A DNA stretch of 12,631 bases, taken from positions 1 through 12,631 of the forward strand of contig CAZAAC010000058.1 in assembly GCA_964483155.1 (NCBI GenBank). The letters run 5' to 3'. Shown piece after piece: positions 6,802 to 12,631 of this stretch. The stretch comes from JAAYYM01 sp964483155. GTDB lineage: Bacteria; Bacillota; Clostridia; Lachnospirales; Lachnospiraceae. Below the pieces are notes generated by a model. It was not told the DNA's origin. It searched no databases and worked only from the letters and a program-made list of their open reading frames with translations. The first letter of the stretch is position 1, and every line of letters begins with the position of its first letter. The position numbers and the translations under genes were made by a program.

Positions 6802-8712
6802 TTAAATATCTGCATCCTCTTTTTGCTCGTCTTCTTCTACAGGTTCTGGCAATCCCTTCTCTACACGGAATATTTCCATAAACTCCTTGCCCGTAATCGA
6901 TTCCTTCTCAATTAAGTATTCAGCTAACTTATCCAGTAGTGATTTATTTTCTTGTAAAAGTTGCTTTGCTCTTTGATAGGATTCCTCTAACTTTTTCATA
7001 ATTTCTTCATCAATTTTTGCAGATGTTGCTTCAGAACATTCCATAACGATTCTTCCACTCAAATACTTGTCTTCAATAGATTCCCACTTAACCAGCCCAA
7101 ATCTATCCGACATACCATACTGCGTAATCATCGCTCGTGCAATCTCAGTCGCTTTCTCAATATCATTTGCAGCTCCTGTTGTCACAGAATCAAATATCAA
7201 TTCCTCAGCAGCACGCCCTGCCACGCAGGATACTAGTTGCTCTTCCAGTTCTTTCTTGTTACGTAAATGCTTTTCTTCCTCAGGAACATACCATACATAT
7301 CCCAGCGCACCCATTGTTCTTGGAACAATCGTAATCTTCTGAACCGGTTCAGTGTTTTTCTGTAAAGCACTTGCCAGTGCATGTCCTATCTCATGATAGG
7401 ATACAATTTTCTTTTCTTCTTTTGTCATGATACGATCTTTCTTTTCCTTGCCCATCATAACCATTTCTATGGATTCTAATAAATCTATCTGTGAAACAAC
7501 ACCTCTTCCACATTTTACAGCATTAATGGCAGCTTCATTTATCATATTAGCCAAATCTGAGCCGACTGCGCCTGCCGTTGCCAGTGCAATTTCTTCCAAA
7601 TCAACTGTGTCTTCCATTAATACATCTTTTGAATGAACTTTTAATGTATCCACTCTTCCTTTTAAATCGGGTTTATCTACAATGATTCTCCTGTCAAAAC
7701 GACCTGGACGAAGTAAAGCCTTGTCTAATATTTCAGGCCTGTTAGTTGCCGCAAGAATCAGTAATCCTTTTGAGGTATCAAATCCATCCATCTCGGATAA
7801 CAATTGATTTAAAGTCTGTTCTCTTTCATCGTTTCCACCACCATATCTGCTATCACGGCTCTTACCGATGGCATCAATCTCATCAATAAAAATAATACAT
7901 GGGGCACTTTTTTGTGCTTCTTTAAACAAATCCCTAACTCTGGATGCACCAACACCAACATACATTTCCACAAAATCAGAACCTGCTAATGAAAAAAACG
8001 GAACCTTTGCTTCTCCTGCAACTGCTTTTGCAAGAAGCGTCTTTCCTGTACCTGGAGGTCCGACTAGAAGCGCTCCTTTGGGTAACTTTGCACCGATTTT
8101 AGCATATTTCCCAGGATTATGTAAAAAGTCTACAACCTCTTGTAAAGATTCTTTCGCTTCATTTTGGCCTGCAACATCTTTAAATGTAATCCCTGTTTCC
8201 TTCTCCACATATACCTTGGCATTACTTTTTCCTACTCCCATCATGCCACCACCACGTGACATTCGACGAATCAAAAAGCTAAGTAACAGCCATACTAATG
8301 CCAGTGGTAAAACAAAATTAATAATGATAGATAATATTGCACTTGACGAATCTGGTATCTCGTGGGAAAACTTAACTTTTGCTTCCAACAGTCGATCCGC
8401 CAGTGTGGGATCGTCTACAATACCTGTGAAATAGGTAAGAGGTAGCGAAGGTTCTTCTCCCTGTTTTGGTGTAATCACTATTCTGTCAGTATCGATATAA
8501 ATGCTTTCGACTTCGCCGCTATCCACTTTTTCCAGAAAATCATCATATGAAATTTCCTGTGTTGATGCATCTGAAAGTATCGTTCTCATAAACGAAATAA
8601 ACAAGAGTGTTATAAGTGATGCAATTAACAACACCAGCAACGTCTGCTTGTTTTTCGGTGATTGATTCTTTTGATCCTTGTTAGAATTATGACCGGAATT
8701 ATTAGGGTCCAT
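6802..8712 (-). CDS. ftsH: ATP-dependent zinc metalloprotease FtsH (probable paralogue)
   Basis: A 636-residue membrane-bound AAA+ protease that unfolds and degrades membrane and regulatory proteins as a hexamer. Transmembrane helix 1 is at about 24-43, a small outer domain at about 45-122 and helix 2 at about 125-148. The ATPase domain has Walker A GPPGTGKT (218-225), the pore loop MYVGVG (Tyr251), Walker B IIFIDEID (273-280) and the second region of homology with Arg335 and Arg338 in RPGRFDR. The zinc site is HEIGH (440-444), with the third ligand probably Asp517 in ANDIEKAT. FtsH normally has HEAGH, so Ala to Ile at the middle position is a variant; both histidines and the catalytic Glu441 remain. 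The C-terminus is acidic. The ATG at 8712 has GGAG 8 bases upstream. It lies alone between a consensus promoter and a strong terminator, so it is monocistronic. The surrounding sugar and glycan genes suggest an additional copy rather than the housekeeping locus. Confidence 0.96.
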   Translation of the reverse strand: MDPNNSGHNSNKDQKNQSPKNKQTLLVLLIASLITLLFISFMRTILSDASTQEISYDDFLEKVDSGEVESIYIDTDRIVITPKQGEEPSLPLTYFTGIVDDPTLADRLLEAKVKFSHEIPDSSSAILSIIINFVLPLALVWLLLSFLIRRMSRGGGMMGVGKSNAKVYVEKETGITFKDVAGQNEAKESLQEVVDFLHNPGKYAKIGAKLPKGALLVGPPGTGKTLLAKAVAGEAKVPFFSLAGSDFVEMYVGVGASRVRDLFKEAQKSAPCIIFIDEIDAIGKSRDSRYGGGNDEREQTLNQLLSEMDGFDTSKGLLILAATNRPEILDKALLRPGRFDRRIIVDKPDLKGRVDTLKVHSKDVLMEDTVDLEEIALATAGAVGSDLANMINEAAINAVKCGRGVVSQIDLLESIEMVMMGKEKKDRIMTKEEKKIVSYHEIGHALASALQKNTEPVQKITIVPRTMGALGYVWYVPEEEKHLRNKKELEEQLVSCVAGRAAEELIFDSVTTGAANDIEKATEIARAMITQYGMSDRFGLVKWESIEDKYLSGRIVMECSEATSAKIDEEIMKKLEESYQRAKQLLQENKSLLDKLAEYLIEKESITGKEFMEIFRVEKGLPEPVEEDEQKEDADI

Positions 8713-8748
8713 ATTTTTTCTCCATTTTCTATTAATAGTACATTATTC

Positions 8749-8777
8749 ATTATAGAGAGTCTTTTAATATAAATCAA
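8749..8777 (-). promoter_or_regulatory. SigA-type promoter of ftsH
   Basis: On the minus strand TTGATT (8772-8777) and a perfect TATAAT (8749-8754) are spaced 17 bases apart. This places transcription initiation near 8742, about 30 bases before the ftsH ATG. No heat-shock CIRCE inverted repeat or CtsR-like direct repeat was recognised in the 200-bp divergent region. Confidence 0.75.
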
Positions 8778-8830
8778 TAAGCACTTTATGAAGGATTTCT
8801 TAATTTTTTCTTCTTTTCTCATGGAACTAC

Positions 8831-8859
8831 TAGATTTTTATCTTACTATCTACTATAAT
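8831..8859 (+). promoter_or_regulatory. Candidate promoter of the MBOAT operon
   Basis: A perfect TATAAT at 8854-8859 is preceded, 17 bases upstream, by the weak -35 TAGATT (8831-8836). Transcription would begin near 8866, about 47 bases before the chosen ATG at 8913. It points away from the ftsH promoter in the shared divergent region, with about 54 bp between the two -35 elements. The poor -35 makes this less certain than the ftsH promoter. Confidence 0.5.
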
Positions 8860-8912
8860 AATCAAGTACTTGCTTATGAAGATTGCAAAAAGACTCACTC
8901 GCGGAGATGCAG

Positions 8913-10382
8913 ATGATATTCAATTCATTTATATTTGTACTATTCTTTTTACCGTTTACAGTAGCCGGTTACTATATGATCAATAAAACAGGCCACTTTG
9001 ATATAGCAAAACTGTTTTTGCTGGGTATGTCATTATGGTTTTATATTTATGTCCACGTTTTCTTTCTTCCCATTCTTATTATTAGTATCGTTATAAATTA
9101 TGGCCTGGTACTGTTTATGAATCGTACTTCGAATACAATGATAAGAAAGTCTCTGGTAATAGGCGGTATTTCACTTAATTTAGGCTCTTTATTTTATTTT
9201 AAGTACCTTGGGTTTTTTGCTTTTACATCAAATCAATACTTAAAGACCTCCTTCACCGTAGCTTCTATCTTACTTCCCCTTGGCATTAGCTTTTTTACTT
9301 TTCAGCAAATTTCCTATTTAGTAGACAGTTATCGTGATAATACCTTGAAATACAAATTTCTTGACTATTCTCTTTTCGTAGCCTTTTTTCCAAAAATCAC
9401 ACAAGGACCAATTGCTTTTCATCATGAGTTAATTCCTCAATTTAACGATGAAAACAAGAAGCAGGTCAATTATGAAAATATATCTAAGGGGCTTGTATCC
9501 TTTTCTTTTGGACTCGCGAAAAAAATGCTGCTAGCAGATAATCTTGGCGCTATAGCTGATTGGGGATATGGTAATATTCCAGCACTTGGCACCACAAATG
9601 CACTTCTTGTTATGCTTGCCTATACTTTACAGATTTATTTTGATTTTAGTGGTTATTGTGATATGGCTACTGGCATATGTCTGTTTTTCAATATAGATCT
9701 TGTTAATAACTTTGATTCTCCTTATAAATCCTTATCTATATCAGAGTTTTGGAAAAGATGGCATATTACTTTAACTAGATTTTTTAGACAATATGTTTAT
9801 TTCCCATTAGGGGGTAATCGCAAAGGTAAGATCAGAACATATATAAATATGTTTATTGTATTTTTACTTAGCGGACTATGGCATGGCGCAGCATTAACAT
9901 TTATACTATGGGGAGTATTGCATGGCATAGGCATATGCCTTAGCAAACTCTGTGAAAAATATACAAGCAAATTGCCCCGTTATATTAGGTGGCTAGCAAC
10001 TTTCATTTTTGTAAATCTGGCATGGGTCTTTTTTCGATCAGAAAGTATTACCTATGCGATTGTATTCTTAAAACAACTCTTCTCTTGGAATTGGGTTCCT
10101 ATTTCTGCTGAAATGGTTATTCTAGCCCTTCCTACAGAAGCAAACCTGATTCAATATTTTGTTCAACACTATAGTACGATTTCCATCTATTACACTGCCT
10201 CTTTTATTATTGTTGTTTTTATACTTTTTTCTATATTTGCCAGTGCTTATATGAAAAATACACAACAACGAGTTGCGCATTTTAAACCAAATACAAAAGA
10301 ATTATTACTGACTTTGGTCTTACTATTATGGTCAATATTATCTTTTTCTGAAGTTGGAACATTTTTATATATCAATTTCTAA
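8913..10382 (+). CDS. MBOAT-family membrane O-acyltransferase (AlgI/DltB/PatA-like)
   Basis: A 489-residue polytopic membrane protein, about the usual length for AlgI-type enzymes, which pass acyl groups across the membrane for attachment to surface glycans or teichoic acids. Diagnostic stretches are FNSFIFVLFFLPF at the N-terminus, LPLGISFFTFQQISYLVD (about 121-138), QGPIAFHHELIPQF, YFDFSGYCDMATG (about 242-254), ISEFWKRWHITLTRFFRQYV with His284, YFPLGGNRKG, and GLWHGAALTFILWGVLHG with His324, the family's invariant histidine. Start: the open frame reaches back to a TTG at 8883, but GGAG lies six bases before the second ATG of the ATGCAGATG stretch, so 8913 is chosen. It is followed by its probable partner 51 bp downstream. 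The acyl group (acetyl most likely) and the acceptor polymer are not visible in the sequence. Confidence 0.92.
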   Translation: MIFNSFIFVLFFLPFTVAGYYMINKTGHFDIAKLFLLGMSLWFYIYVHVFFLPILIISIVINYGLVLFMNRTSNTMIRKSLVIGGISLNLGSLFYFKYLGFFAFTSNQYLKTSFTVASILLPLGISFFTFQQISYLVDSYRDNTLKYKFLDYSLFVAFFPKITQGPIAFHHELIPQFNDENKKQVNYENISKGLVSFSFGLAKKMLLADNLGAIADWGYGNIPALGTTNALLVMLAYTLQIYFDFSGYCDMATGICLFFNIDLVNNFDSPYKSLSISEFWKRWHITLTRFFRQYVYFPLGGNRKGKIRTYINMFIVFLLSGLWHGAALTFILWGVLHGIGICLSKLCEKYTSKLPRYIRWLATFIFVNLAWVFFRSESITYAIVFLKQLFSWNWVPISAEMVILALPTEANLIQYFVQHYSTISIYYTASFIIVVFILFSIFASAYMKNTQQRVAHFKPNTKELLLTLVLLLWSILSFSEVGTFLYINF

Positions 10383-10433
10383 GCTACCATATATTCTGCT
10401 TACTTATTTTGTAATATGATTTTGGAGGCAAAT

Positions 10434-11474
10434 ATGAAAAAATTTGCATGGACAATAATTAATATAACTCTTATCTTGCTTCTGTTGATTGCAGCAGCAA
10501 CCATTATAGTGGATCCGTTTATTCATTTTCACAAACCGCTCGGAAAATGGGCGGCCGTTGAAACCAGTGAACGTTATGCATTGATTGGCGTTGCAAAAAA
10601 CATGGACTATGATACTGCACTAATTGGTTCCTCTATGAGTGAAAACTTTTTAGCTTCATGGTTTGAAGATGGAACCTTTGGGAATTCCTGTGTTAAGCTT
10701 TGTTTACAAGGTGCTCACTTTGATGACTTCAACATTATATTAAATGCAGTTTTACAACATGATAATACAAAAACAGTGTTGTTTTGCCTGGATACCTACT
10801 TACTGACTAACATACCAGGTGAATATCCAACTACAATTCCTTCTTATCTTTCAGATGATAATTTATTTAATGACATCTACTATATCTTAAATAAGGATGT
10901 TGTATTTGAGTATATTCCAAAATTTATATTAAACAATAAATGGGAACATTATAGTGCTGATAGCGCATACACCTGGCAGGACATGTTTGTATTTTCAAAA
11001 GACTCTGTCATTTCAACTTATAAAAAGCAGCGATTGACTACAACGTTTGAAGAAAAGCCGTATGATCTCTATTTAGATAATTGTGATGCATTTTTATCTT
11101 CCATGATTCCCTATATAGAAAACAATCCTGATGTGACATTTTATTTTTATGCTTCCCCTTATAGTATTTTATTTTGGGATGATAGTATGAGACGTGGAGA
11201 TACCGCTGCAGAAATTACAGCTTATGCCTATGTGTGTGAGCGATTGCTTACGTATAAAAATGTCCGCATGTTCTATTTTCAGAATGCTACGGACATTATT
11301 ACCAATTTAGATAATTATAGGGATTATTCCCATTTTTCTCAAGATATTAATTATTTTATGTTCGAATCTATGCGTGATGGCAAATACGAACTAAAAGAAG
11401 ATACTTATTATGATACTCTGCTTGATATGTATCATTATGCAAAATCATATGATTATGAATCCCTTTTTCAATAA
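10434..11474 (+). CDS. Membrane-anchored SGNH/DltD-like protein, partner of the MBOAT acyltransferase
   Basis: A 346-residue protein with one N-terminal transmembrane helix (about 5-26) and the rest predicted outside the cell. After a DPFIHFH segment comes TALIGSSMSENF, in which Gly65-Ser66-Ser67 matches the GSS nucleophile motif of DltD/AlgX-like SGNH proteins. Near the C-terminus RDYSHFS gives Asp297-x-x-His300, the DxxH pair that completes an SGNH triad. Ser67, Asp297 and His300 are therefore the probable catalytic residues. MBOAT proteins of this class usually work with such a partner (AlgI with AlgJ/AlgX, DltB with DltD, PatA with PatB), which moves the acyl group onto the glycan. An upstream in-frame ATG at 10416 lacks a Shine-Dalgarno sequence; GGAGG lies five bases before 10434. 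The stop is only 24 bp from the convergent gene's stop. Overall similarity to named families is low apart from these motifs. Confidence 0.75.
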   Translation: MKKFAWTIINITLILLLLIAAATIIVDPFIHFHKPLGKWAAVETSERYALIGVAKNMDYDTALIGSSMSENFLASWFEDGTFGNSCVKLCLQGAHFDDFNIILNAVLQHDNTKTVLFCLDTYLLTNIPGEYPTTIPSYLSDDNLFNDIYYILNKDVVFEYIPKFILNNKWEHYSADSAYTWQDMFVFSKDSVISTYKKQRLTTTFEEKPYDLYLDNCDAFLSSMIPYIENNPDVTFYFYASPYSILFWDDSMRRGDTAAEITAYAYVCERLLTYKNVRMFYFQNATDIITNLDNYRDYSHFSQDINYFMFESMRDGKYELKEDTYYDTLLDMYHYAKSYDYESLFQ

Positions 11475-11498
11475 ACAGCTTCAAATTCGGATTATCTT

Positions 11499-12416
11499 TT
11501 AGTCCCATAATTTATCGGGATACACGCCCTCCTCTTTCAGTCTTTTAATAGAGTTGACCACATATGGCTTATCTTCTTTATAGGTAACACCAAACCACTT
11601 TTCGCTTGATTTCAGAACCTTTACAGTTGCTTTATCTGTCTCTATCAGTTCATCTACTGCAGACGGTAAATAGCATTCTGCTTTAAGAGGATTGACTGGT
11701 ACCTCTATTTTAAAGAACGTAGCAAATATTCTTTCTACTTCGACAAGAAAGCTCTTTGTAAATCCCCACATATTCATTGAAACTATACTTTTTTCAGATA
11801 TTTCCATATAATTCTGATCGTCCTCCGTATAAGCGGCGCCTGTATTTGTTTTTATGATATGCGTTCTCTCCACAATATTCGTCAAATATAAATCGGAATC
11901 TGTGTTGCAGATGCCCCTTGATACATATCCATTCTCTGTGAGCGTATTACTAAGCTCATATCCCACCATAGCATAGCAATACTTATCACTGTCACTGTGA
12001 CTGGCAAGATAATGATAGATTAGTTTAAATGCCTCTCTCCCATAATAATCATCCGCATTAATAACAACAAAAGAATCCATTAGTATATGTCTGCAGCTAA
12101 GGATTGCATGTGCAGTTCCCCAAGGTTTTATTCTTCCCTCTGGAATGCTACAGCCTTCTGGTATATCAGAAAGATCCTGATATACATATTCTACTTCGAT
12201 ACTTCCCTTCACAATATCTCCAATGCTTGCTCTGAAGTCTTTTTCATTTTCTTTTTTTATGATAAAGATTACCTTTTGAAATCCCGCTTGTATGGCATCA
12301 TAAATCGAAAAATCAATAATTTTGTTTCCCCTATCATCCACTGGATCAATTTGTTTAAGTCCCCCGTACCGACTTCCCATACCTGCTGCCATAATTACCA
12401 ATACTGGTTGATTCAT
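11499..12416 (-). CDS. Sugar-1-phosphate nucleotidyltransferase family protein
   Basis: A 305-residue cytoplasmic enzyme of the GT-A-like nucleotidyltransferase fold, which makes an NDP-activated precursor from a nucleoside triphosphate and a phosphorylated substrate. The signature MAAGMGSRYGGLKQ (about 9-22) is the nucleotide-binding loop, with the basic Arg15 and Lys21. PWGTAHAI (98-105) contacts the base or substrate, and NADDYYG (120-126) holds the metal-binding Asp. The C-terminal part (about 215-305) has no motif I recognise. The open frame continues upstream to 12479, but that extension is encoded partly by a terminator hairpin; GGAGG lies seven bases before the ATG at 12416. It converges on the acyltransferase pair. 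Its substrate (glucose-1-phosphate, another hexose-1-phosphate or an alditol/choline phosphate) is unresolved. It probably supplies a surface-glycan precursor, judged from context only. Confidence 0.85.
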   Translation of the reverse strand: MNQPVLVIMAAGMGSRYGGLKQIDPVDDRGNKIIDFSIYDAIQAGFQKVIFIIKKENEKDFRASIGDIVKGSIEVEYVYQDLSDIPEGCSIPEGRIKPWGTAHAILSCRHILMDSFVVINADDYYGREAFKLIYHYLASHSDSDKYCYAMVGYELSNTLTENGYVSRGICNTDSDLYLTNIVERTHIIKTNTGAAYTEDDQNYMEISEKSIVSMNMWGFTKSFLVEVERIFATFFKIEVPVNPLKAECYLPSAVDELIETDKATVKVLKSSEKWFGVTYKEDKPYVVNSIKRLKEEGVYPDKLWD

Positions 12417-12464
12417 CTGTTTTCCTCCATTCGTCTGTTCTAATTCAAAGACTCCTATCTCTAC

Positions 12465-12495
12465 AAAAAATGGCGTCAATATCGACGCCCTTTTT
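12465..12495 (-). terminator. Terminator hairpin after the AMP-forming ligase gene (possibly bidirectional)
   Basis: GGCGTC (12472-12477) and GACGCC (12484-12489) form a perfect 6-bp stem around a 6-base loop. On the minus strand the stem is followed by A and six T (12465-12470) and preceded by five A, the classic layout of an intrinsic terminator. It begins 21 bases after the ligase stop codon. On the plus strand CTTTTT follows the stem, so it could terminate both ways. It also lies in the region that would encode the rejected N-terminal extension of the nucleotidyltransferase. Confidence 0.78.
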
Positions 12496-12515
12496 ATATT
12501 CCTAACTACCTTGTT

Positions 12516-12631
12516 TTAGCCTCTGTTTTGTGCCTCAATCAGTCCTTCTCCACCATATAACTCACGCAACTTCGGCTTTTCAATCTTGCCAGTAGGATTA
12601 CGCGGGATATCTGAGAAAATGATTTTATGAG
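12516..12631 (-). CDS. AMP-forming acyl-CoA/acid ligase, C-terminal fragment
   Basis: Only the last 37 codons and the stop codon are in the window; the gene enters from the right edge. The peptide contains IPRNPTGKIEKPKLRELYGG, the A10 motif of adenylate-forming enzymes, in which the lysine of PTGK is the catalytic residue for adenylation. The short tail after it (EGLIEAQNRG) ends at TAA 12516-12518. Enzymes of this superfamily activate a carboxylic acid with ATP and load it onto CoA or a carrier protein. Whether this one makes the acyl donor for the nearby MBOAT system, or serves an unrelated fatty-acid or aromatic-acid pathway, cannot be told from the fragment. PTGKIEKPKL resembles acyl-CoA synthetases more than DltA, whose motif usually reads PNGKIDRK (recalled knowledge). 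Confidence 0.85.
   Translation of the reverse strand, partial: HKIIFSDIPRNPTGKIEKPKLRELYGGEGLIEAQNRG

Noticed and set aside
7868..8434. 188-codon plus-strand open frame inside ftsH
   Set aside because: It is antisense to the highly conserved AAA+ domain, has no ribosome-binding site or recognisable motif, and is explained by codon composition of the real gene.
11502..11519. Possible hairpin TCCCATAA...TTATCGGGA between the convergent genes
   Set aside because: The loop is too small, there is a bulge and no T tract, and it lies inside the nucleotidyltransferase coding end. No convincing terminator was found in the 24-bp convergent gap.
12417..12479. N-terminal extension of the nucleotidyltransferase
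   Set aside because: It starts within the ligase terminator hairpin, and the nucleotide-binding loop normally lies within the first 10-20 residues. GGAGG precedes the ATG at 12416.

Overview
The window looks like AT-rich chromosomal DNA of a Gram-positive clostridium, most likely Lachnospiraceae. Supporting signs are A-rich Shine-Dalgarno sequences of the GGAGG type, lipoprotein sugar-binding proteins with classic lipoboxes, a YesM/YesN-type two-component system, and consensus SigA-like promoters. The genus assignment is inference. No tRNA, rRNA, CRISPR array, insertion sequence or phage gene was seen.

Left half (1-6798, all on the minus strand): a sugar sensing and uptake region. In transcription order it encodes a membrane-anchored sugar-binding protein without a lipobox (5644-6714), a LytS/YesM-type sensor histidine kinase (4167-5657), a YesN-type AraC response regulator (2567-4165) and a XylF-like binding lipoprotein (1530-2570). 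These four genes overlap or nearly touch, and they follow one good promoter at 6771-6798. After a 196-bp gap with its own candidate promoter come a ChvE-type multiple-sugar-binding lipoprotein (176-1333) and the first 21 codons of its transporter ATPase (1-64). The arrangement resembles the XylFII-LytS-YesN xylose-sensing system described in Clostridium beijerinckii: an anchored binding protein reports sugar to the kinase, and the regulator turns on the transporter. The added XylF-like lipoprotein inside the sensor operon, without its own permease, is the unusual part.

Centre (6802-8712, minus strand): an FtsH membrane AAA+ zinc protease, probably a paralogue, with the zinc motif HEIGH instead of the usual HEAGH. 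Its terminator hairpin lies exactly where the sensor-operon transcript is predicted to begin.

Right half (8831-12631): a divergent plus-strand pair encodes an MBOAT membrane O-acyltransferase (AlgI/DltB-like) and a membrane-anchored SGNH/DltD-like partner, probably modifying a cell-surface glycan by O-acylation. Facing it on the minus strand are a sugar-1-phosphate nucleotidyltransferase and, beyond a terminator hairpin, the C-terminal end of an AMP-forming acyl-CoA or acyl-acid ligase. The right half may form a surface-polysaccharide decoration locus, but that link is inferred from context.

Several starts were chosen inside longer open frames because a Shine-Dalgarno sequence sits correctly only before the internal ATG. 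In two cases the discarded N-terminal extension is encoded by a terminator hairpin.
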